From Xenorhabdus sp. BG5 (GTDB lineage: Bacteria > Pseudomonadota > Gammaproteobacteria > Enterobacterales > Enterobacteriaceae), in assembly GCF_015163665.1 (NCBI RefSeq), contig NZ_JADEUG010000011.1:40890-104889 (forward strand): a stretch of 64,000 nucleotides of DNA, read 5' to 3'. Position 1 is the first letter of the stretch. Every line of letters begins with the position of its first letter. This document shows positions 42,017 to 50,267 of the stretch, one piece after another. The notes under the pieces are model-generated. The model saw only the letters and a list, made by a program, of their open reading frames with translations. It did not search any database and was not told the DNA's origin. A program made the position numbers and the translations under genes.

Positions 42017-42685
42017 ATGTCACTGAATTATGAGCGTAAACCTCTTCCATTGCCAAATGGGAACAAGAAAGTGCTGCTGCACTCATGTTGTGCACCATGT
42101 TCTGGGGAAGTGATGGAAGCAATGTTGGCTTCAGGAATTGATTTCACAATATTTTTCTATAACCCGAATATTCATCCCCTGAAAGAATACGAGTTGCGCA
42201 AAGATGAAAATATCCGTTTTGCGCAGGAGATGGGTATTCCTTTTATCGACGCCGATTACGACCGTGATAATTGGTTTGAACGCGCGAAAGGAATGGAAAA
42301 TGAACCTGAACGCGGTATTCGTTGCACAATGTGTTTTGATATGCGTTTCGAACGAACAGCACTTTATGCTTACGAACATGGTTTCCCGGTGATTACCAGC
42401 TCACTCGGTATTTCGCGCTGGAAAAATATGCAGCAAATCAATGAATGTGGGGTTCGTGCTGCTTCCCGTTACCCTGACTTAATGTATTGGGAATATAACT
42501 GGCGCAAAGGGGGTGGCTCCGCCCGCATGATAGACATCAGTAAACGAGAAGAGTTCTATCAGCAGGAATATTGTGGTTGTATTTACTCGCTGCGGGATAC
42601 TAATCGCCACCGTCTGGCTACTGGCCGTGAACGAATTAAATTAGGTACAGTCTTTTATAGTGCAGATAGCAAGCAAAAAGAATAA
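42017..42685 (+). CDS. queH: Epoxyqueuosine reductase QueH
   Basis: Alternative enzyme for the last step of queuosine tRNA modification, reducing epoxyqueuosine. 222 residues. The conserved metal/Fe-S cysteine sets are visible: [11 protein letters not shown] at the N-terminus, [14 protein letters not shown] in the middle, and [11 protein letters not shown] at the C-terminus. This is the former DUF208 family. Single-gene unit. Confidence 0.9.
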   Translation: MSLNYERKPLPLPNGNKKVLLHSCCAPCSGEVMEAMLASGIDFTIFFYNPNIHPLKEYELRKDENIRFAQEMGIPFIDADYDRDNWFERAKGMENEPERGIRCTMCFDMRFERTALYAYEHGFPVITSSLGISRWKNMQQINECGVRAASRYPDLMYWEYNWRKGGGSARMIDISKREEFYQQEYCGCIYSLRDTNRHRLATGRERIKLGTVFYSADSKQKE

Positions 42686-42707
42686 AAAAGCCTGCGCGGA
42701 AGCAGGC
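42683..42707 (-). terminator. Intrinsic terminator (minus strand)
   Basis: GCCTGC-TTCCGC-GCAGGC followed by TTTTTT on the minus strand. It ends leftward transcription from the AraC-type gene or the candidate RNA; the plus strand lacks a T tract here. Confidence 0.8.
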
Positions 42708-42952
42708 CAAAATACGGCAAATATAAAAATCCCTGGTGGTGACCTTAGAGCTTAGTCGGATTAGCTCTAAACAGTGATGAGTCACCATGACTATATGTGA
42801 GATGAGCTACCGTCGTCCAATGGATTGCACAGATCAATAAGAGGAGATTGATCGATAAAAACGATCATACATGGTTTAGGTAATATCTTAGTCTAATTGT
42901 GGTTGCGGCTTTTCAGTTTGATCTAAACAAGGTTATATCAAACTGGAAAGCC
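42683..42952 (-). ncRNA. Candidate structured non-coding RNA / leader region
   Basis: Between queH and the AraC-type gene there are no ORFs but a series of strong stem-loops: GGCTTTTCAGTTTGAT/ATCAAACTGGAAAGCC (42907-42952), GATCAAT/ATTGATC near 42831-42852, a nested pair GGTGAC/GTCACC enclosing TTAGAGCT/AGCTCTAA (42738-42786), and GCCTGC/GCAGGC (42690-42707) followed, on the minus strand, by TTTTTTATT. The whole reads like a leftward RNA ending in an intrinsic terminator, or the 3' untranslated part of the AraC-type gene. No known family recognised. Confidence 0.35.
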
Positions 42953-42998
42953 TTGATTTATGGAATATAGCACTAACGATTAGTTATTAAATGAATCA

Positions 42999-43814
42999 CT
43001 AATCTTTGCCGTATCTGGAGCGATTGGGTGTACAACCAAAACGTCGGCGATAGCTTTGAGTGAAATAGGACTGACTGGAAAAACCCGATTCCAGTGAAAT
43101 ATCGGCGATACTCATTTCGCTATTGAGTAATAATTGATGTGCATAAAGAATGCGTTGTTCACTAATCCAAGCCTTGGGTGACGTGCCATAGACACTGTTA
43201 AAAAGCTCCTTAAAAGAAGTTAACCCCATACCAAATTCACGTGCGAAGTCATTTAATTTCCATTCTTTGAGATAGTGAGCCTCCATAAATGTTTGCAGGC
43301 GTTCTACTGGACGGTTGCTTAATTTCCGTAGAATAGACATTAGCAATGTTCCCTGCTTACCCAAGGAAAGCAGCAACAATAACTCTTCAATTCTTAGTTG
43401 AACCAAAGCAGGAGGGGAATCATGCGCCAGTAAGTTCGCCAGCCCGCGAATGCTTTCCGTTAACAAGGGAAACTGGTTAAAAGGAATCAACCTATAAGCA
43501 GGAAACTCCTGTCGCTCTAACTGACTTAATAATGAACCGAAGCGTTGTAAAAAACTACGTAAGAATTCCATGTGTAAGGGTAACCATAATAGCTGGCAAC
43601 TTTCTGTATTGGTTTTAGCGGCATAACTTCCGGGGTGAGTAAAAAGGATTTCATTCGATTTAATGTGATAAGTGTTTATGCAATCTTTCCACACCATTTC
43701 GCCATCAAGTAAAATATATAGCCCTCTTTGTTTATGCTCCAGGATATTGAAATCCGGCATAGTTAATGGGATCGTACAAATATTCTTTTGGTTTAAGCCC
43801 GTCGTCCTTTTCAT
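42999..43814 (-). CDS. AraC-family transcriptional regulator
   Basis: 271 residues. C-terminal double helix-turn-helix: LNDFAREFGMGLTSFKELFNSVYGTSPKAWISEQRI and MSIADISLESGFSSQSYFTQSYRRRFGCTPNRSR. The N-terminal ~150 residues form a cupin-like sensing domain (GLYILLDGEMVWKDC, EILFTHPGSYAAKT, QLLWLPLHMEFLRSFL), a layout reminiscent of ExsA/LcrF-type activators, although no type III secretion gene is near. Target genes unknown. About 950 bases without a gene precede it. Confidence 0.85.
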   Translation of the reverse strand: MKRTTGLNQKNICTIPLTMPDFNILEHKQRGLYILLDGEMVWKDCINTYHIKSNEILFTHPGSYAAKTNTESCQLLWLPLHMEFLRSFLQRFGSLLSQLERQEFPAYRLIPFNQFPLLTESIRGLANLLAHDSPPALVQLRIEELLLLLSLGKQGTLLMSILRKLSNRPVERLQTFMEAHYLKEWKLNDFAREFGMGLTSFKELFNSVYGTSPKAWISEQRILYAHQLLLNSEMSIADISLESGFSSQSYFTQSYRRRFGCTPNRSRYGKD

Positions 43815-44165
43815 CTAATACTCCTAATTTTCCGTATCGTGAGTAATCATTTTTTGATGAGTGCATGAAGTGTTTTTTATTATTAAATAACCGCTGGTAT
43901 TATATAGCTAAATAAATATTTGTGTTAGGTTTAAGTGTAATTTTTTGTGATTAAAAATGATTTGTCTGTTTTTTACCTTATTTTGATCAACATCTGCATG
44001 GTCAATTTTAAGATGTTGTTAATGTTAAAATAATCTTTATTTCTTTATAAGGTTTTTTTATTGAGTTATTTATTTTTAATGTTTTTAGCCGTGGGTAATA
44101 TCAATGGCGAGATGAATTTCGTTATAAGTTTTTTTATTCATTTAAATGTTTGTGTAGTAATAATA

Positions 44166-44270
44166 TATACCAATCTAACTTCAAATTGCAGCTTGCAAAT
44201 CAATGTGATTGTTTATATCTCTCCGCTACGCGGGGAAATATAACACGCATCTTGAAGTTAGATTGGTATA
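44166..44270. repeat. Dispersed palindromic repeat, full copy (c)
   Basis: Starts TATACCAATCTAACTTCAA and ends TTGAAGTTAGATTGGTATA, a perfect 19-base terminal inverted repeat, with a central CCGCTACGCGG hairpin and AAATATAACACGCA. About 105 bases, no coding capacity: the form of a miniature inverted-repeat element. Confidence 0.85.
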
Positions 44271-44373
44271 TACGCATTAAACTTCAAGTTGCAATTGACA
44301 ACACGATATGAAACTTGATGTCTCCCCGCGAAGCGGGGAGACATCAGAAGCATCTTGAAGTTGGATTGGTATA
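44267..44373. repeat. Dispersed palindromic repeat, adjacent copy (d)
   Basis: Starts TATACGCATTAAACTTCAAG, ends CTTGAAGTTGGATTGGTATA, and encloses a long hairpin GATGTCTCCCCGC/GCGGGGAGACATC. It abuts copy (c) and shares its outer ends with it and with copy (b) at 41.0 kb. Confidence 0.8.
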
Positions 44374-44764
44374 GATGAAATAACCATAAATCAAATAGTT
44401 ATTGGGGATGATGTGTTTTCAGGTTTTAACCATGATGTATTTATTAACTTTTCGTGTTAATTGTTAATGAATTGTTTTTTTGTGATTTGTGATATGAAAT
44501 AAGAAATGAAATTTATATTTCTGGCTTTTCTTATTTCATAAATGTGAGAAAATTCAACGATAAATCAGAGGATTAAACTCAAATAGAAACTTTATCCGTG
44601 TAATAACGCTATAAATCCCTCTGTTATAGCTTCGTAGATTGTTTTTTATACTTGTACAATGGTAGGATGTGCTCCCACAGCCTGTTTTTGTTACCTGCTA
44701 AGGCATATGTATAGATATATTTTGCTGATGGAATATAAGAAAAAACCACAAAAACGAGAACAAT

Positions 44765-45433
44765 ATGACAATGTATCGTTTTTCAGATAACGCTTTTTTA
44801 TACAGTGTATGGCTCCTTTGGGGAATTGCATTGGGACTGTATCTGTATGGTGCGCATTTTAGTTGCGCCATGACAGCAATTTTATCTTTTTTAGCCTTAG
44901 TGTTTTACTTTATGAAAATGAAATTGAGAATAAACGCTATGTTTGGAAAAAAAACAACCGAGGCAGCAACTGCCAGTTCTGCGACATCCACTATGGGTAT
45001 CAAGCCTGAAGAGAAAAAATTACCTGAAGCTGAGATCCGCCCTAATACTATTATTGCAAAAAACTCAGTCTTCAAAGGGGATGTCGAAATGGAAGGCGAT
45101 ATCCAGATCTGGGGTAAAGTTGTTGGCAATATTCGCGTAAAAGGGGGAGCTATTCGGATTATGCATGCCGGCAAAGTAGAAGGTGAGCTGAATGCACCTG
45201 AAATTATCATTGATGGTCACGTTGAAGGCACATGCTGTGCGGAAACGTTAGATATCCTTGAACATGGCGAGTTACGAGGCATTAGCCGTTGCGGCAGTAT
45301 GTCAATTCGACGCGGTGGGTTGTTTTTTGGTCAATCTGAACAGGTTGATAATAAGAAAAAACCAGAAATGGAACGAGTGATTTCCATTAGAGAAAATCAA
45401 GGTGATAAGCCAAAAGCGAAAAATAACGCTTGA
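44765..45433 (+). CDS. ccmA: Bactofilin CcmA (membrane-anchored)
   Basis: 222 residues. Two hydrophobic segments at about residues 12-30 and 33-51, a linker, then a bactofilin domain (about 95-190) built of short beta-helix turns: NTIIAKNSVFKGDVEMEGD, IQIWGKVVGNIRVKGG, AGKVEGELNAPEIIIDGHVEG. Bactofilins polymerise and shape the cell; the N-terminal membrane part resembles Proteus mirabilis CcmA, where loss alters curvature and swarming. Basic C-terminal tail. Overlaps the frame of the following acetyltransferase but not its likely start. Confidence 0.88.
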   Translation: MTMYRFSDNAFLYSVWLLWGIALGLYLYGAHFSCAMTAILSFLALVFYFMKMKLRINAMFGKKTTEAATASSATSTMGIKPEEKKLPEAEIRPNTIIAKNSVFKGDVEMEGDIQIWGKVVGNIRVKGGAIRIMHAGKVEGELNAPEIIIDGHVEGTCCAETLDILEHGELRGISRCGSMSIRRGGLFFGQSEQVDNKKKPEMERVISIRENQGDKPKAKNNA

Positions 45434-45449
45434 TAATCAAGGAGGTGTT

Positions 45450-45998
45450 GTGGTTGTCGAATTGGGAACAGAAAGATTGCGACTCCGTGCCTGGAAAGCT
45501 GAGGACAGAGAACCTTTCTTTCGCTTAAGTAGCAACCCTGACGTAATGGAATTTTTTCCTGACATACTGACTAAAGCGCAGAGCGATATTTTTATCGATA
45601 ATTGTATCCGCAAGTTTGAAACGCAGGGTGGTTGGGGATTATGGGCGGTTGAATTAAAACAGAATGGTGAATTTATTGGCTCTGTAGGACTGAATGTCCC
45701 GAACATCAAATTTCCATTCTCGCCTTTTGTTGAAATCGGCTGGCGTCTGGACAAGCCATTTTGGGGGCAAGGCTATACGTGTGAAGCTGCCCGCAGAATT
45801 TTTGACTTTGCATTTACGGAAATCGGATTGGAGGAAATTGTCGCTTTTACCACGGTTTCTAATTACCGATCGGAAAGTGTCATGCAAAAATTGGGCATGA
45901 TCAGAGATGAAAAAACATTTCTCCACCCTGGGTTGGAAGAAAATCATCCATTAAGGGAGCATGTTCTGTATCGGCTTCGGCGTTCAGATTTTGTATGA
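45450..45998 (+). CDS. GNAT acetyltransferase (RimJ/RimL type)
   Basis: 182 residues from GTG 45450, placed there because AAGGAGG lies at 45439-45445; the open frame continues upstream inside ccmA. TERLRLRAWKAEDREPFF at the N-terminus, the acetyl-CoA loop KPFWGQGYTCEAARRI and NYRSESVMQKLGM are characteristic of the RimJ/RimL group. Likely translationally linked to ccmA, whose stop lies 17 bases before. Substrate unknown. Confidence 0.85.
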   Translation: MVVELGTERLRLRAWKAEDREPFFRLSSNPDVMEFFPDILTKAQSDIFIDNCIRKFETQGGWGLWAVELKQNGEFIGSVGLNVPNIKFPFSPFVEIGWRLDKPFWGQGYTCEAARRIFDFAFTEIGLEEIVAFTTVSNYRSESVMQKLGMIRDEKTFLHPGLEENHPLREHVLYRLRRSDFV

Positions 45999-46012
45999 AA
46001 ATGGTTGAACGC

Positions 46013-46052
46013 CATCAAGGTTATCCTAACGGATAGAGATAACCTTGATGGA
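46013..46052. terminator. Long hairpin between the acetyltransferase and the prophage repressor
   Basis: CCATCAAGGTTATC pairs perfectly with GATAACCTTGATGG around a 12-base loop. It lies between convergent genes (GNAT rightward, CI leftward) and probably ends both transcripts. It also marks the left border of the P2-like element as far as can be seen. Confidence 0.75.
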
Positions 46053-46072
46053 AGCGGTTTTATGTCAGATTA

Positions 46073-46693
46073 TTACTGCCTGGATATGACCAGAGCGACG
46101 CGGCCAATAAATTTGATATCGCTGATTGCACAATCAAAAGTAACGTCGCTATCGCTGACCCGAATCTTGCTGATTGGGATTTTGGCAATCTTTTTGATAC
46201 TGTGCATACCTTCAATATCCACCAGCCATAAACCATCTTGAATATTGTCTTCCTGCGTATCTAGCAGATACCATGAGGCACCATCATCAACAATCAGTGG
46301 ATTTTTGAGTTCCTTGGAAATCAACTCGCTGTCCAAAATCGCAGGGCTAACTTCATTGAGTTTACCGCCCGATAATTTTACACGAGAGATGGATGGGGCA
46401 ATGATATCTTCCAACCGTTCCGCTTTTTTGCCGCTTTCTCCATCTGGGAACATTTCTCCCTGACCCGTGCTCAACCACAGCAGTGAAGCACCAGTTTCGA
46501 GATTGCACTGGATGATCCAATCCGCAGGGAAACTATCACGAAGGTAGCGGTTTGCCATCGTGCTTTTGGAAACGCCCAAATGGTCACTTAGGGCCTGACG
46601 TGATTTAAATCCATATGCGCGGACAAGACGTTCAATAGCAGGTCTTCCCCCACTATCGGCCCCCATTTTGATCTCAATATTGGTATTTTTCAT
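46073..46693 (-). CDS. Phage repressor of the 186 CI type
   Basis: 206 residues. N-terminal helix-turn-helix AYGFKSRQALSDHLGVSKSTMANRYLRD (about residues 27-54), then IIQCNLETGASLLWLSTGQGE, the conserved end of the phage CI HTH domain (PF07022), and a C-terminal oligomerisation half. This is the 186-type repressor rather than the small P2 C protein. Start ATG 46693 has no clear ribosome site; M10 (46666) is an alternative. It faces away from the replication and tail genes, so the 173-base gap to the next gene is the lysogeny switch region. In 186 such repressors are countered by a LexA-controlled antirepressor (Tum). Confidence 0.85.
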   Translation of the reverse strand: MKNTNIEIKMGADSGGRPAIERLVRAYGFKSRQALSDHLGVSKSTMANRYLRDSFPADWIIQCNLETGASLLWLSTGQGEMFPDGESGKKAERLEDIIAPSISRVKLSGGKLNEVSPAILDSELISKELKNPLIVDDGASWYLLDTQEDNIQDGLWLVDIEGMHSIKKIAKIPISKIRVSDSDVTFDCAISDIKFIGRVALVISRQ

Positions 46694-46866
46694 TGACAGT
46701 ACAGATAAGAGCTATTAGTATCCCGCCTAAGTTCTCGATATGAGATCCTTGGTGAGCCCAGATTGGTTAAGATGAAAACCATTGAGAGATATTGCATCAT
46801 GAACGCCCAAATTTCAATCTTTATGCCTGATGTCGGTGTATTTCGGAAATGCCATTGAGGGAAAAT

Positions 46867-47205
46867 ATGGCGAATACTGAGCAAGAAAAGTTTACCCAGA
46901 TTAACCTCGGCCAGCGGCTGGAAGGATTGAATCACCTGTCGAGGATTAGGGCGACATATTGGGGTGACAATGAAAAGGAGTTAAATCGGTTTTTGGCTGA
47001 TATGCGTGATAAAAGAGACGATTTCTACGAAGAAAATAAACGAGCGTTATCTGCCATTTTCTATTTGGCGAATATCCCGCGCTCCCGCCACGATAGTGAA
47101 TTCAACCATTTTACCCAAGAGGAAAAGCGGGCGCTGATCAAGGCGATGAATCATATCAAGGTTGTTGTCAGTCAATTTCCCAAGTACCTGACATTGCCTA
47201 ACTAA
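46867..47205 (+). CDS. Small phage protein (DUF5347-like)
   Basis: 112 residues from ATG 46867, with GAGGGA seven bases upstream (a methionine codon at 46849 lies inside that site). Highly charged, mostly helical, no membrane segment. It sits where P2-like phages carry cox/apl-type early genes, directly opposite the CI repressor. I recall similar proteins from Xenorhabdus and Photorhabdus prophages under DUF5347; function unknown. Confidence 0.65.
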   Translation: MANTEQEKFTQINLGQRLEGLNHLSRIRATYWGDNEKELNRFLADMRDKRDDFYEENKRALSAIFYLANIPRSRHDSEFNHFTQEEKRALIKAMNHIKVVVSQFPKYLTLPN

Positions 47206-47292
47206 TTACAGACTTATCAACACATTATCTCTTTTTTGAACAAATGGCATAGATACGCCAGGCTCTTACTCGTCCTGAATATGGTGAAATTG

Positions 47293-49248
47293 ATGAATAG
47301 TAACGTTATCACTTATGAACAAAACATACCGCTGGGTGTTTCAATGGCGGAGCGCCTGTTATGGGAAGTTAACGCGGAAGATCATCAATGGCGTCACCAA
47401 TATATAGGACAAATGCCAGATTTTTTGGCTAAATACTTTAGCCACCGTTATATCGATATCTTTAATCGCTCAGGCCGCCGTGATGCAAATTCTTTTCTGA
47501 GAAAAACGGTTGGACAGAATGTCCTGCCGAGATTGCAACGGGTAAAAGAAAGGTATCAGTTTAGTCATTGCGTTTCTAATATAAATGTTTCTGGTATGAC
47601 GCCTTTTCCTTTTATTGAACAATTGGAAAATATGGTGACATATGATCGCAAACGTCTCTTGAAACTTGCTCACGATATTTCCGTTTTTATTTCGGGTAAT
47701 TATGAGCACTATTCTTTACGTGTTTCCCAAAAACACGCATCAACGTCTGTTGGCTGTAAAGATGAGGCATTTTCCCGTGTCGCTAAGTTGTACCGATTAC
47801 TGGCAAAGCTGACTTTGCAATGTGGCACTCATCCCCCTTATTGGCAGCGTCTCAATCATGGCCGCAAAATGCCATCTGTTGATCAACTTTGTGCTGGCAT
47901 GTTGCGCATGATGTCTGCTCGTTGGTGGTATTTTCGTTTAAAGCGTTTGCGTGATATCCAATCTGAACATATGGCAATTGCCGTTGGGCAGGTACAGCAA
48001 GTCGCTTCTCCTTATGTTTCACGCCAGGCATTGTGGGAATGGTTGGAACAAAAACGCCGCAATCGTGAATTTTTCAAGCATTTTGATTTGGAAAATGAAA
48101 AAGGAGAACGGATCTCACTGGCAGAGACAGTTGTTCATAGCAATGCGAATCCTGCGATCCGACGTTGTGAATTGATGGTCAGAATGCGCGGTTTCGAAGA
48201 TATTGCCAACAAGATGCATTGTGTTGGGGAGTTTTATACCATCACGGCTCCTGCGAAATATCATGCTGTCCAGCACAAGGGCGGGTTTGTCAAATCCTGG
48301 AATGGCGCAACGCCACGTGATACCCAACGTTATTTATGCGGTGTTTGGGCAAAAGTTCGGGCAGCGTTGGCACGGGCAGGTATTAATCTCTTTGGTTTCC
48401 GTGTGGTGGAACCACATCATGATGGCACTCCTCATTGGCATATGGTGCTGTTTATGTTGCCGGAGCATTTGCAGCAAGTCAGAAGGCTGCTGGAGCATTA
48501 TACCTGTCAAGAAGAGCAGGAAGAGTTGCAGGACGATGAAGCCAAAAAGGTGCGTTTTAATTATCGGGCGATCGATCCCAATAAAGGCAGTGCGACCGGT
48601 TATATTGCCAAGTACATTTCCAAAAATATTGATGGTTATGCGCTGGAAGAGGAAAAAGACCATGAAACCGGTGAGTCCCTGCGCGATATGGCAAAATCAG
48701 TGACTGCTTGGGCGAGTCGCTGGCGCATTCGCCAATTTCAACAAATCGGCGGCGCTCCAGTTTCGGTTTGGCGCGAATTGCGTCGGCTCAGAGAAGTACG
48801 TTTGTCTGACCACAAGATAAACGCAGTGTTACAAGCGGCAGATGAGGGAAATTGGGCTGCTTATACCCAAGCACAGGGCGGGCCTTGGGTTTCACGTCGT
48901 GATTTAGTTATTCGCTTATCTTACAAAAACATCCCTTTTGGCAGCCCTTATGGTGAAGATGTTCAATCCATACAGGGCGTGACCTCACCATTTTTATCTC
49001 ATGCAGGATTTATTTGTACGCGGCTCCACCAATGGACCATCGTACCAAAATCAGAATCGACAGTGACATCTAAACGAATTGTTTATAAAAGACGCATAAA
49101 ATTTTCCTCTTGGAGTTCTGTCAATAACTGTACGGATGAACGGGGAGATAGAAGGATAGTGGGTTATATAGACCGTAGAATTGTCATAGCAGAAAAATCA
49201 AACAAATTGGCAAATATTTCTGCTAAAACAACAAACAATAGTTACTAA
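47293..49248 (+). CDS. A: Phage replication initiator gpA (HUH endonuclease)
   Basis: Rolling-circle initiator of P2-like phages, 651 residues from ATG 47293 (GGTGA upstream); the frame extends to a TTG at 47236. The metal-binding HUH motif is in EPHHDGTPHWHMVLF (H381-W382-H383) and the paired catalytic tyrosines are Y437 and Y441 in GYIAKYISKNIDGY, the same spacing of four as Y450/Y454 of P2. P2 gpA has 761 residues; this one matches up to SVNNC and then ends with an unrelated short tail (about residue 615 on), so about 100 C-terminal residues are missing. The catalytic part is intact; whether it still acts is uncertain because the element lacks a capsid. Confidence 0.9.
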   Translation: MNSNVITYEQNIPLGVSMAERLLWEVNAEDHQWRHQYIGQMPDFLAKYFSHRYIDIFNRSGRRDANSFLRKTVGQNVLPRLQRVKERYQFSHCVSNINVSGMTPFPFIEQLENMVTYDRKRLLKLAHDISVFISGNYEHYSLRVSQKHASTSVGCKDEAFSRVAKLYRLLAKLTLQCGTHPPYWQRLNHGRKMPSVDQLCAGMLRMMSARWWYFRLKRLRDIQSEHMAIAVGQVQQVASPYVSRQALWEWLEQKRRNREFFKHFDLENEKGERISLAETVVHSNANPAIRRCELMVRMRGFEDIANKMHCVGEFYTITAPAKYHAVQHKGGFVKSWNGATPRDTQRYLCGVWAKVRAALARAGINLFGFRVVEPHHDGTPHWHMVLFMLPEHLQQVRRLLEHYTCQEEQEELQDDEAKKVRFNYRAIDPNKGSATGYIAKYISKNIDGYALEEEKDHETGESLRDMAKSVTAWASRWRIRQFQQIGGAPVSVWRELRRLREVRLSDHKINAVLQAADEGNWAAYTQAQGGPWVSRRDLVIRLSYKNIPFGSPYGEDVQSIQGVTSPFLSHAGFICTRLHQWTIVPKSESTVTSKRIVYKRRIKFSSWSSVNNCTDERGDRRIVGYIDRRIVIAEKSNKLANISAKTTNNSY

Positions 49249-49307
49249 CTATTAAATTTAATGACTAAAACAGGTAAAAACTACTTTAATTTTAGTCTTA
49301 TTACGTG

Positions 49308-49327
49308 TACTGTATATATATACAGTT
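49308..49327 (+). promoter_or_regulatory. LexA (SOS) box
   Basis: TACTGTATATATATACAGTT: an 18-base perfect palindrome, differing from the enteric LexA consensus as I recall it (TACTGTATATATATACAGTA) only in the last base. It lies 24-44 bases before the start of a two-gene unit ending in a DinI-like gene, so DNA damage should induce that unit. Confidence 0.92.
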
Positions 49328-49351
49328 TCTTATATGGAGGCAGATAGATCA

Positions 49352-49591
49352 GTGGAATCTCTTATGGAATCATTGGTAGCGCAACGTATCAATTTCATTG
49401 CTAGAATGGCAACAAGTTGCGAATGCAATCATGCGGAAGACAAAGAGCTGGCACTGGTTTGGATAGCAGAGCTATCTGCACCTTATGAAAAGAGGTTTAA
49501 CAGTTACCAGGGTAAACAGGAAAACAATCTGTTAGGTAATGAGGTGAGCAGCAACAAAATATTAGGGAATTCGGATTCAATAGAAGAATAG
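49352..49591 (+). CDS. Small LexA-controlled phage protein
   Basis: 79 residues from GTG 49352; GGAGG at 49336-49340 is the ribosome site, so the upstream ATG 49334, which overlaps it, is not used. ATG 49364 is an alternative. Begins ESLMESLVAQRINFIARMATSC and contains DKELALVWIAELSAPYEKRF; mostly helical, two cysteines. I do not recognise it. Direct placement between a LexA box and a DinI-like gene suggests a role in prophage induction, comparable to 186 tum by position only. Confidence 0.65.
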   Translation: MESLMESLVAQRINFIARMATSCECNHAEDKELALVWIAELSAPYEKRFNSYQGKQENNLLGNEVSSNKILGNSDSIEE

Positions 49592-49608
49592 ATTTGGCGG
49601 GGGAAAGC

Positions 49609-49845
49609 ATGCGAGTAGAAATACTTTTCGATAAACGAGCTAATGTTTCTGAATCAGTCATATCTTCATTAGAAAGTGAACTAAAAAAAAGAATATTACC
49701 ACACTATCCTGATACAAATTTTAGAATTGGAATTAGCAGTAGCACCTCCGTAAGAGTGACAGGGACTAAAAAAAGTAGTGAACACGACCACATGATGGAA
49801 CTCATTCAAGAGGTTTGGGAAGATGATAGTTGGCTATCTGATTAA
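49609..49845 (+). CDS. DinI-like protein
   Basis: 78 residues from ATG 49609 (GGGGGAAAG upstream). MRVEILFDK..., FRIGISSSTSVRVTG and MMELIQEVWEDDSWLSD follow the E. coli DinI pattern, including the acidic C-terminal helix that mimics DNA and contacts RecA. DinI modulates RecA filaments and UmuD cleavage; the 186 antirepressor Tum also belongs to this family. With the LexA box upstream it forms an SOS switch. Closed by a strong terminator. Confidence 0.85.
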   Translation: MRVEILFDKRANVSESVISSLESELKKRILPHYPDTNFRIGISSSTSVRVTGTKKSSEHDHMMELIQEVWEDDSWLSD

Positions 49846-49906
49846 CGCTGACAAAGGGGCAATATCCTCCAATGAATAGCATGTCATTGTAATAACAGAT
49901 AATAGC

Positions 49907-49938
49907 CAAGGGCAGGAAACCATTTCCTGCCCTTGGTT
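49907..49938 (+). terminator. Terminator after the dinI-like gene
   Basis: CCAAGGGCAGGAAA pairs perfectly with TTTCCTGCCCTTGG around CCAT, followed by TTTATGT. It isolates the early/SOS unit from the tail genes. Confidence 0.88.
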
Positions 49939-49940
49939 TA

Positions 49941-49958
49941 TGTATTACTGACCTAACA
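49941..49958 (+). promoter_or_regulatory. Late activator site (TGT-N12-ACA) before gpX
   Basis: TGT at 49941-49943 and ACA at 49956-49958, separated by 12 bases. This is the dyad bound by Ogr/Delta zinc-finger activators in P2-family late promoters, normally centred near -55. The predicted start point, near 50005, lies before gpX at 50046. Confidence 0.7.
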
Positions 49959-50045
49959 ATCTCACCGCATTGAGGCATTTCGCTAATTATTTGATCATAA
50001 CTCTCCGATTTACTATCTGTTTTTTGCAAAGGGAAAGGAGAGTGT

Positions 50046-50249
50046 ATGCAAGTTATCGCACAACAAAATGAGACCGTCGATGCTATTTGCTGGCGTCATT
50101 ATGGCCGTACATTGGGAATGACTGAGCGTGTGTTGCTGGCAAACCCTGGATTGGCTGATTTTGGCGCAGTATTGCCTCATGGAACGAAAATTGAAATGCC
50201 AGAATTTATGCCTGCTGCCAGCAAACCAATTATTCAGCTTTGGGATTAA
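50046..50249 (+). CDS. X: Tail protein gpX
   Basis: 67 residues; matches the P2 gpX pattern QxxxTVDAICWRHYGRTLG and LLANPGLADFGAVLPHGTKIEMP, a small LysM-like tail component. SD GGAGAG precedes the ATG. First gene of the tail transcription unit. In P2 the holin and endolysin genes Y and K follow; here the spanin gene comes immediately. Confidence 0.9.
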   Translation: MQVIAQQNETVDAICWRHYGRTLGMTERVLLANPGLADFGAVLPHGTKIEMPEFMPAASKPIIQLWD

Positions 50250-50267
50250 TGGGGAGGCTGAACTCGT

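Larger units (their letters stand above)
43815..44764. other. Long gene-free stretch before ccmA
   Basis: AT-rich, about 950 bases. It contains the two adjacent palindromic repeats at 44166-44373 and otherwise nothing I can identify. A 60-codon frame at 44061-44243 runs into the repeat and has no ribosome-binding site. Confidence 0.7.

Noticed and set aside
44061..44243. 60-codon hydrophobic ORF
   Set aside because: Ends within the palindromic repeat and lacks a ribosome site; most likely chance.
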